Shown here piece after piece: positions 17,662 through 24,070 of a stretch of 64,000 nucleotides of DNA. The DNA lies in contig CAVZVI010000007.1 in assembly GCA_963778675.1 (NCBI GenBank), positions 186,001 to 250,000 of the forward strand. The letters are read 5' to 3'. The stretch is from CAWCDJ01 sp963778675 (GTDB lineage: Bacteria > Acidobacteriota > Terriglobia > Bryobacterales > Bryobacteraceae). Made by a program: the position numbers and the translations under genes. Every line of letters starts with the position of its first letter. Within the stretch, counting starts at the first letter, position 1. Below the pieces are notes generated by a model. It was not told where the DNA came from, did no database searches, and saw only the letters and a program-made list of their open reading frames with translations.

Positions 17662-19215
17662 TCACCAAAAACGCCAGTCTCCAGTCCAAATGACCCAGGC
17701 TGCGAGGATGGCGTTGGTGATTGCATGAGCGATTACGGCTTCACCGAACTTGTCCCGGCGCCGCACCACCAAAGCATAAAGAAGACCGGCCAGGGAGCCG
17801 GCGACCCAGCGCCCTCCGTGCATGAATCCAAAGATCAGCGACGAAACCAGAATTGCCGGAAAAGGGGCACCCCGAAAGTCGACCCGCTCAAAATCGGCCG
17901 CGGCCAGCCGGCGAAGTAGAAAGCCGCGGAAGGCGAGTTCTTCGGCGACGGGGACAGTGACCACTGCGCCCATGGTTCGAAACACCAGCCACGTAATCCA
18001 CGGCCAGCCGTGCAAACCGGAGAAGCCTGACGCAACGGAGCGGGCGGGGGCTCCGGCCAAGCGGTCGGCGGCGATCCAGATAAAGAAGACAAGCACCCCC
18101 GCGGCCGGACCAAGCCATGTGAATCGCCAGTCTAGATCGCTGTACCGCCGGCGGAAATGCCAGAGAACCGCCGCCGCGGCGAAGAATCGCAGTGGGTAGA
18201 GCCATTCAAATTGACTGCTGGCGGCGCGCGATACGATGGCCGCTGCGAGGATCGCAAGAAAAGGAGCGAGATAGCGGGCGGTCGGGTTCTCCGCGGGAGC
18301 GGCCACCGGTGCCGGCGCCTTTCGCGGCGGCCCGAACCACGGCAAGCGCTGCGCGCCGACTGCGAAACTCAAGGCCAGCGCATTGAAGGCGATCCATCCG
18401 GCCTGCGAGTGAAAACCGCCGGCCGCGACACCGGGAGCGCCGGCAGTGCCCAACAGAATCAGGGCCGCGATACGAACGCTGTTCAATAGGAACGCAATCG
18501 CCATGCTCGCCGGGAGCAACAGAAGGGCGCGAGGAAAGCGGAAGTCGCGGTGGAAGAGCGTGAGCCAAAAAACACCAAATGCCAGCATGAGGCCGACTCC
18601 CTCCATTCCGGAACATGTGGGGTCGACGGTTACCAGGAAGCCGGGAGTGCCAATAGTCAGGCTTGCCGGGTCAGAGACGATGCGCGGCAGAAAAAAACTG
18701 AGAATTCCTTTGACGATGGCAAAGGTCAGACGGGAAGCGGGAACCCAGAGACTGCGGCTGGCATTGCCAACCCAGCACGTCAGGAGAGCCGCGGCCAATG
18801 CCCAAGCCCATACATCGCCTGTGACCCGGACCCATCTGAGCCAGGTGCGAAGTGATAGGAACGCAATGGCGGCAAGTGTGATGGCCGCCAATCCCGAGAC
18901 GATCCAGATGAGCGCCGCTGCGTCCGTTGCGTAGCCCAGCGGCGATTTGCCGAATAGAGCCGGCGAGAGAGCCACAAATACGCCCAAAGCGCACAGATGG
19001 GCAACCATGAGAGGCCGGCTGACAGCAGTTGGAGGAGTTTCCCGGCCGATCTTCAGCAGCGCCTCGCCCGCGCGGAAGTATCCAAAAATCAGAAACAAGG
19101 TGACGAAGGCGACAACGGCCCGGAGAGTCCAGGAGCCCCAACTTGCCATCAAGTGGGTAAACAAGTTGGCGGGGCTGAGAGACGCTGCATCCAGCCACAC
19201 CGAAATCAGAAGCAA
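17662..19215 (-). CDS. xrtE: Exosortase E fused to a CPBP (CAAX-like) intramembrane protease
   Basis: 517 residues from TTG 19215. The N-terminal part carries the exosortase triad: Cys201 in PTCSGMEG, Arg248 in NSVRIAAL and His269 in GGFHSQAGW. The C-terminal part has CPBP/Abi motifs: Glu425-Glu426 and Arg430 in EELAFRG, His466 in FMHGG and His497 in AHAITNA. This fusion is the known exosortase E/protease of the VPEID-CTERM system, which cuts and sorts C-terminally tagged proteins in the inner membrane. Its probable substrate is encoded just upstream. Start is uncertain: the reading frame and the first hydrophobic helix continue upstream (VYGRLAWLASLFILE) to a TAA at 19321-19323 with no ATG, so an unusual start further upstream is likely. 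Confidence 0.92.
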   Translation of the reverse strand: MLLISVWLDAASLSPANLFTHLMASWGSWTLRAVVAFVTLFLIFGYFRAGEALLKIGRETPPTAVSRPLMVAHLCALGVFVALSPALFGKSPLGYATDAAALIWIVSGLAAITLAAIAFLSLRTWLRWVRVTGDVWAWALAAALLTCWVGNASRSLWVPASRLTFAIVKGILSFFLPRIVSDPASLTIGTPGFLVTVDPTCSGMEGVGLMLAFGVFWLTLFHRDFRFPRALLLLPASMAIAFLLNSVRIAALILLGTAGAPGVAAGGFHSQAGWIAFNALALSFAVGAQRLPWFGPPRKAPAPVAAPAENPTARYLAPFLAILAAAIVSRAASSQFEWLYPLRFFAAAAVLWHFRRRYSDLDWRFTWLGPAAGVLVFFIWIAADRLAGAPARSVASGFSGLHGWPWITWLVFRTMGAVVTVPVAEELAFRGFLLRRLAAADFERVDFRGAPFPAILVSSLIFGFMHGGRWVAGSLAGLLYALVVRRRDKFGEAVIAHAITNAILAAWVIWTGDWRFW

Positions 19216-19392
19216 TTCCAGGATGAATAGGGATGCGAGCCAGGCCAGACGGCCGTAAACTGTGGACTTTATTTTGACGGGAATGAAACCGGGCGAGAGT
19301 TGCTGTGTTGGTCCCAGGAGTTATCCAATTGTTCAGTAACGGGAACAGAAGGATGGGCAGACACAACCGGAGTCCATGTCTACCCCCCGAGG

Positions 19393-19557
19393 TTAGTTCT
19401 TGCGACGGCCGCGAACCACAAGCAAAGCGCCCGCCAGCAGCGCCACTGCGTTAACGGCTGCACCAGCATCGATCTCTGGTGCTGAGACAACCGCCGCCGC
19501 AGAAGCGAGTGCCGAAACACCGATAGCGAGTAACACTAGTGAGGTGACTTTTCTCAA
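19393..19557 (-). CDS. Small VPEID-CTERM-type protein, likely exosortase E substrate
   Basis: 54 residues from TTG 19557, five nt downstream of a good ribosome site (AAAGGAG). The protein is a signal peptide (RKVTSLVLLAIGVSALASA) followed by the motif SAPEIDAGAA, a hydrophobic helix (VNAVALLAGALLVV) and a basic tail RGRRKN. This is the tripartite layout of a PEP-CTERM-like sorting signal, with APEID in place of VPEID. Position 178 bp upstream of xrtE on the same strand supports an enzyme-substrate pair. After removal of signal peptide and sorting tail only a few residues would remain, so the processed product would be a very short peptide or the protein acts as a membrane-retained decoy; this last point is inference. 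Confidence 0.85.
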   Translation of the reverse strand: MRKVTSLVLLAIGVSALASAAAVVSAPEIDAGAAVNAVALLAGALLVVRGRRKN

Positions 19558-19562
19558 GCTGG

Positions 19563-19569
19563 CTCCTTT
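19563..19569 (-). promoter_or_regulatory. Ribosome binding site that fixes the TTG start of the VPEID-CTERM gene
   Basis: Minus-strand sequence AAAGGAG, separated by 5 nt (CCAGC) from TTG at 19557. It is the strongest Shine-Dalgarno match nearby and supports translation of a gene that lacks an ATG start. Confidence 0.65.
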
Positions 19570-19792
19570 GAAATAAACTCCTGCTCAAACCGCTTACCCT
19601 ACAACTCAACCAATTTTATGGGCGAGGGAATCCGAGAGTCAATCGCTTGTGGGGTGGTTTGCGGGAACGGACGCGTGGTTAAAGTACCAGTACTGTACCC
19701 GTTACGAATCGCTTGTATCCTCTCGCCGCATCAGGCGTTCTTCGCTCACCAAACCGGCTCCGCTGCCCGCGCAATGCCGTGGGCCATTCACC

Positions 19793-19823
19793 TTGACACG
19801 CTACCGGAATGAGCCTATCATTC
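19793..19823 (+). promoter_or_regulatory. padR promoter with operator-like palindrome and almost no leader
   Basis: TTGACA (19793-19798), a 17-bp spacer and TATCAT (19816-19821) form a near-consensus sigma-70 promoter. Transcription should begin about 3 nt before the padR ATG at 19831, giving an essentially leaderless mRNA with no Shine-Dalgarno sequence. A perfect inverted repeat GAATGA-N5-TCATTC (19807-19823) covers the -10 box and is a plausible PadR autoregulatory operator. The promoter is read directly from sequence; operator function is inferred. Confidence 0.6.
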
Positions 19824-19830
19824 ACCTAGA

Positions 19831-20184
19831 ATGTCTACCAAAGAGGAGCGGATTGAACTGCTGCAAGGCACGCTCGACCTGCTGATCCTGAGGACGCTGG
19901 CTCCCGGGCCGGCTCATGGCCACTCCATCGCCAAGACCATCGAACGCCACTCGGAAGACGTGCTCCAGGTGGAGCAAGGGTCCCTCTATCCTGCCCTGCA
20001 CCGGCTCATCAAGCGCGGCTGGATCTCCGCCGGCGAGGGCACCTCCGAAAACAACCGGCGTGCCAAGTTCTACCGGCTCACCGCCAAAGGGCGCCGGCAA
20101 CTCCATGTCGAAACCACCCGTTGGGAGAAGTTCGCCCGCGCCATCGGCAACGTCCTCAAAGCCGCCCGGGAGGGTTCGGTATGA
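19831..20184 (+). CDS. PadR family transcriptional regulator (acidobacterial type)
   Basis: 117 residues. The N-terminal winged helix-turn-helix is recognisable (LLQGTLDLLILRTLAPGPAHG, then VEQGSLYPALHRLIKRGWI and RRAKFYRLTAKGRRQL). The C-terminal part is short, as in the acidobacterial PadR subfamily usually found directly before ADOP permeases. Its stop overlaps the start of the permease gene by 4 nt (ATGA), so both are translated together and PadR probably represses its own operon through the palindrome over its promoter. Confidence 0.93.
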   Translation: MSTKEERIELLQGTLDLLILRTLAPGPAHGHSIAKTIERHSEDVLQVEQGSLYPALHRLIKRGWISAGEGTSENNRRAKFYRLTAKGRRQLHVETTRWEKFARAIGNVLKAAREGSV

Positions 20185-22737
20185 CACGCCGCCGGCGCGC
20201 GCTCGCCGGTCTCGACCAGGACATCCGCGACCACCTGGAGCGCGAGACGCAGGAGAACATGGAGCGCGGCATGTCGCCGGCCGATGCCCGGGCGGCCGCG
20301 CTGCGCAAGTTCGGCAACGTGGGGCTGATCGAAGAGCAGACCCGCGCGGTCTGGCGTCGCCCCTGGATCGACCAGCTCTGGCACGACTTGCTGTTCGCGT
20401 TCCGCATCCTGCGGCGCGCGCCGGGATTCACCGCCATCGCCGTGCTGACGCTGGCGGTCGGCATCGGGCTGAACACGGCCGTATTCAGCGTCGTCAACTC
20501 CGTCCTGCTGCGGCCGCTCGAGTACCCTCATCCCGAACGCCTGGTGTGGCTCGGCGAGTACGACCCCGCCGTCCACCGCGACCTGGTCATGCTCTCCGAC
20601 GCCGCCGCCTGGCGTACTGCCGCCCGTTCCTATAACGGCGTCGCGAGCTACAGCTTCCAGCAGGCCGCGATTGCCACCAGCCGCACCGCGTTTCCCGTCG
20701 CGGCCGTATTTGCGGGCGGCGACTTCTGGAGCCTCACCGGCGCCACTCCCGCGCTCGGCCGCCTTTTCAAACCAGGCGAGCAAAACGGCGTCGTCATCTC
20801 CTGGGAGCTGTTCCAGCGCCAGTTCGGCGGAGACCCACACGCAGTCGGCAGCGCCGTCACGGTGGACGGAAGCGCTTCCACCATCACCGGCGTTTTGCGC
20901 AGGAACTTCCGCTTCCAGTTCCCGCGATGGTGGACCGCTCTCCATCCCGAGCCCGTCAACGCCTACCTCACGCTTTCACCGGCCGAGGCACAGCATCGCG
21001 CCGGCCAGGTGGTGGCTTCGCTCAAACCCGGCGTCTCGATCTCGCAAGCGTTCGCCGAGCTAAAATCCCTGCAGCGCAGCCTGCATCCGGCGAATGCCTC
21101 GCGCTCGCCGTCGCGCGCCACGCTCCACGCCACGCTCCACGTGGAGCCACTCCACGACGAATTGACGTCCGGCGCGCGGCGCGCCCTTTCCGTACTCCTG
21201 GCGGCCGGAGCGCTGCTGCTCTTGATGGTTTCGGTCAACATCGCGAGCCTGCTGCTCGCCCGCGCGGCGTCGCGCCGGCGGGAACTGGCGATTCGCCTCG
21301 CGATCGGCGCCGGCCGGTTCCGCGCGCTGCGCCAGCTCCTGGTGGAATGCTTGACGCTCGCGTTCCTCGGCGGCGCCGCCGGCCTGCTCCTGGCGCGATG
21401 GACGATCCTGCTGCTGGCGCGCCTCGGACCGGCTTCGATCCCACGGCTGAATGAAGCGTCCATCGACCTCCGCGTTCTCGCCTTCACCTTCTGCATCACA
21501 CTGGCGGCCGGAATCTTGTTCGGCATCGCACCGGCGATCGCGGTTTTGCGGACCGACCTCCACGACGCGCTCAAGGAGGGCGCGCGCTCCACCGGCGGGC
21601 TGTTCGGGCTCCGCATCCGCCGCGTGCTGGTCGCCGGCGAACTGGCCCTGGCCGTGATGCTGCTCACGGGTGCGGGCCTCTTGCTGGCCAGCTTCCTGCG
21701 GATGAACGAGCGGCCGGCTTCTTTTACGCCGGAGAAGATCCTGGTGATGAAGATGCGGCTGCCTGTGCCGCCGTATTCCCCGGCCATGCAGCAGCACTAC
21801 CGCGACGAACTGTTGCGCCGCCTCAGCCTCCATCCCTGGCGTCGAAGCCGCCGGCATCTCGGCGCAGCCGATGTTCTGCTGCGCACCCGCGTTTCCCGCC
21901 GATTCAAACCCCGACCAGAGGCATTTGCTGCACCTGAATTTCGCGACACCGGGCTATTTCCGCGCGCTCGGCATGGAACTTAGGAAAGGGCGCTGGCTCA
22001 CGGACTCAGACAAGGGCGGCGTCATCCTGCTGAACGAGAGTATGGCGCGGGAGGCCTTCGGCTCGGCCGACCCGATCGGCCGCACCCTCAAGACCCCGCA
22101 GCCCAAGACCGTAGTCGGAGTACTCGCCGACCTGCGCTACACCAAGCTCGACGGCGGCGTCGTCCCGGAGATCTTTCTGCCGTTCGACCAGCCGATGATG
22201 TTTCAGTTCGACATCGCGGTCCGCGCGCCGGACCTCTCGGGTATACCGGCTGCTGTGCGGCATGAAATGGCGGCCATCGATCCCGGGCTCCCGCCCTACG
22301 AGATGAAAACGCTCCGCGAAGCGCTGGCCGATTCCATCGCGTCGCAGCGCTTCAATCTCTTCCTGCTCGGGTCGTTCGCGCTGACGGCGTTCGTGCTGGC
22401 GTTGGTCGGCATCTACGGCGTGGTGACTTACTCGGTGGCGGCTCGCACCCGCGAAATTGGAGTGCGAGTGGCGCTCGGAGCGCAGCGCGGCAACGTGATC
22501 GGAATGGTGGTCCGGGAAGGCATGACGCTGGGGCTGGTGGGGATCGTCGCCGGTCTGGCGGCCTCGTACCCGCTCACGCGACTAATGACCAGCCTGCTGT
22601 ATGGCGTCAAAGCGACCGATCCGCGGATCTTCGCGGCGGCTTCCGCGACGTTGGCCGTGACGGTGCTCTTCGCGAGTTGGTGGCCGGCACGGAACGCGGC
22701 CAGTATCGAGCCGGTGACCGCATTGAGAAACGAATAG
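20181..22737 (+). pseudogene. ADOP-type ABC permease, interrupted by one +1 frameshift
   Basis: Starts at ATG 20181. The N-terminal extension (DIRDHLERETQENMERGMSP, then ARAAALRKFGNVG) and the following MacB_PCD/FtsX domain are characteristic of acidobacterial duplicated orphan permeases: a permease with two FtsX halves and no linked ATPase. The first half runs in frame to about 21825, then the frame moves +1 and continues as SIPGVEAAGISAQPMFCC through the second FtsX domain (AARTREIGVRVALGAQRGN) to the stop at 22737. Removing one base (for example C21828) restores about 851 residues, normal for the family. Otherwise intact, so a sequence error is quite possible. Confidence 0.88.
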
Positions 22738-22978
22738 CCGCCGCGCGGTTCGTCGTGTCCATGTAGCCAGCGCGGCGGCCAGAGCCGTACCTTGCAGCGC
22801 CAATATCGACATCCGGGTCGCCTTGGACCAGTAGTGAGAACTTGCGCCGGCAGGATGATTCGGGCGTCGGTCAGCTTCCATCGGGGAGGCGCCCATCCAT
22901 GCCGCAATGATCACACGGAGAACGAAATCACGCAACATCTCGACATGGCCCGGATTCCCTGCATAGACTTATAAGGTC

Positions 22979-23461
22979 ATGTCGAAGTTACGAATCGTCC
23001 CCGCGACCAAGTTGGACGTTCCCGTGATCCTGGAACTGATTCAGGCGCTCGCGGAGTACGAGAAACTCGCTCACCTCGTTAAGGCAACCGAAGGACGGCT
23101 CGGCACGACGCTGTTCGGCGCCACCCCGGCGGCCGAAGTGCTCTTGGCGCATTGGGACGGGGAATGTGCGGCTTTTGCCGTGTTCTTCGCGACTTACTCC
23201 ACCTTTCTGGCTCAGCCCGGACTCTACTTGGAAGACCTGTTCGTGAAGCCTCACCTGCGCGGCAAAGGAATTGGCCAGGCGCTGCTGAAACACCTGGCAA
23301 AAATTGCGGCCGGACGCGGCTGCGGCCGGTTGGAGTGGGAAGCGCTCGATTGGAACCAGCCGGCCATCCGGTTCTATAAGAAAATAGGCGCCGTCCCCTT
23401 GGATGACTGGACGAAATTCCGTCTCGAAGGGGAGGCCCTCAAAAAGCTGGCCGCGCTGTAA
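22979..23461 (+). CDS. GNAT family N-acetyltransferase
   Basis: 160 residues. Acetyl-CoA binding motif A is seen as LYLEDLFVKPHLRGKGIGQAL (about residues 82-102) and motif B as WNQPAIRFYKKIGA (about 124-137). The pattern resembles diamine or small-molecule acetyltransferases, but the substrate is not defined. The stop codon (23459-23461) lies 22 bp before the left end of a Tn7-like transposon, so the 3' end of this gene may be the transposon's recognition site. The next chromosomal gene beyond the element is blaI. Confidence 0.9.
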   Translation: MSKLRIVPATKLDVPVILELIQALAEYEKLAHLVKATEGRLGTTLFGATPAAEVLLAHWDGECAAFAVFFATYSTFLAQPGLYLEDLFVKPHLRGKGIGQALLKHLAKIAAGRGCGRLEWEALDWNQPAIRFYKKIGAVPLDDWTKFRLEGEALKKLAAL

Positions 23462-23478
23462 ACTTCATCGTTGCTGCA

Positions 23479-23483
23479 AAGCA
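23479..23483. repeat. Left copy of 5-bp target-site duplication (AAGCA)
   Basis: AAGCA directly precedes the TGT end of the transposon and is repeated exactly at 30229-30233 after the ACA end. A 5-bp duplication is the hallmark of Tn7-like transposition. Confidence 0.9.
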
Positions 23484-23510
23484 TGTGACTTAAACCATAT
23501 CTTTGCCGCG
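23484..23510 (+). repeat. Left terminal inverted repeat with outermost TnsB-type site
   Basis: Begins TGTGACTTAA, then the first copy of the repeated motif TAAACCATATCTTTGCCGCG (23491-23510). About 19 of the first 25 bases match the right end read inward, including TGT-ACTTAA, CATA and TTGCCG. Confidence 0.85.
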
Positions 23511-23512
23511 AA

Positions 23513-23532
23513 TAAACCATAACCTTGCCGCC
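23513..23532 (+). repeat. TnsB-type binding repeat, left end copy 2
   Basis: TAAACCATAACCTTGCCGCC, starting 22 bp after copy 1 and in the same orientation. The 22-bp periodicity resembles TnsB site arrays at the ends of Tn7-like elements. Confidence 0.75.
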
Positions 23533-23589
23533 GTAAGGTCGCCAACCCGCTGATTTCCGGTGAACGGCTGGCCGGCCGTGCGGAGCCCA

Positions 23590-23609
23590 TAAACCATAAC
23601 CTTGCCGGA
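23590..23609 (+). repeat. TnsB-type binding repeat, left end copy 3
   Basis: TAAACCATAACCTTGCCGGA, starting 77 bp after copy 2 and identical to it over the first 18 bases. The gap between copies 2 and 3 holds no gene. Confidence 0.75.
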
Positions 23610-23704
23610 AGTACAAGCTGGCGGTCGGGTTTGCCAGTCAAAACGCAGAGGCAGGATTTTGTTCTTGAGTTTTCATTGTATGTGTGTCAGTATGCACCTG
23701 TACA

Positions 23705-24040
23705 ATGACACGCACTGAAACCCCGGAACAGGTGAAACTCTGGTTTCAGGCCGCAGTCCGCGATCTCTGGCCCGTTGCCATCGGTTCCGTCTCGTTGCGG
23801 AAGAGCCCGTGCATTCGAAAACGCTGCCAGCTCTGCGAATCGGGGCAAGGGCATTCCAGTTACGCGCTGTATGGGCGCAGTGGGAAGAGACGCTTTTCCA
23901 TCTACGTCCCGGACGAGCTGGCCGAGGACGTGGAAAAGGCCATCCAGAACGGCCGCGATCTTCAGAAGTTGATGACTGAAGCCGGCCGGAGGTACACACT
24001 GGCGCTGAAGAACCAACGGCGCACGCGAAGCGGAAAGTAG
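23705..24040 (+). CDS. Small DUF6788-like protein at the left end of the transposon
   Basis: 111 residues from ATG 23705; a GTG seven codons upstream is an alternative. A cysteine cluster CIRKRCQLC lies near residue 37, followed by YALYGRSGKRRFSIYVPDEL and a C-terminal helix. This pattern resembles small uncharacterised proteins often found beside transposases and integrases. It might bind metal or DNA. It lies between the left end and tnsAB, and its stop codon touches a strong hairpin before tnsAB. Confidence 0.65.
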   Translation: MTRTETPEQVKLWFQAAVRDLWPVAIGSVSLRKSPCIRKRCQLCESGQGHSSYALYGRSGKRRFSIYVPDELAEDVEKAIQNGRDLQKLMTEAGRRYTLALKNQRRTRSGK

Positions 24041-24059
24041 CGGCCGCTCAGGCGGCCGC
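24040..24059 (+). promoter_or_regulatory. Strong hairpin just before the tnsAB ribosome site
   Basis: Two copies of the self-complementary octamer GCGGCCGC are separated by TCAG, so the RNA can form an 8-bp all-GC stem with a 4-nt loop. It begins on the last base of the preceding stop codon and ends one nt before GAGGTGA, the likely ribosome site of tnsAB. There is no uridine run. It could limit transposase translation or slow transcription; that role is inferred. Confidence 0.6.
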
Positions 24060-24070
24060 GAGGTGACACG

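Noticed and set aside
19684..19698. GTAC-rich near-palindrome upstream of padR
   Set aside because: Only the central CAGTACTG is symmetric and it lies over 100 bp from the promoter; the dyad over the -10 box is a better operator candidate.
22738..22978. Possible small genes between the ADOP permease and the GNAT gene
   Set aside because: All frames there are short, arginine-rich and without a start context; I treat the stretch as intergenic.
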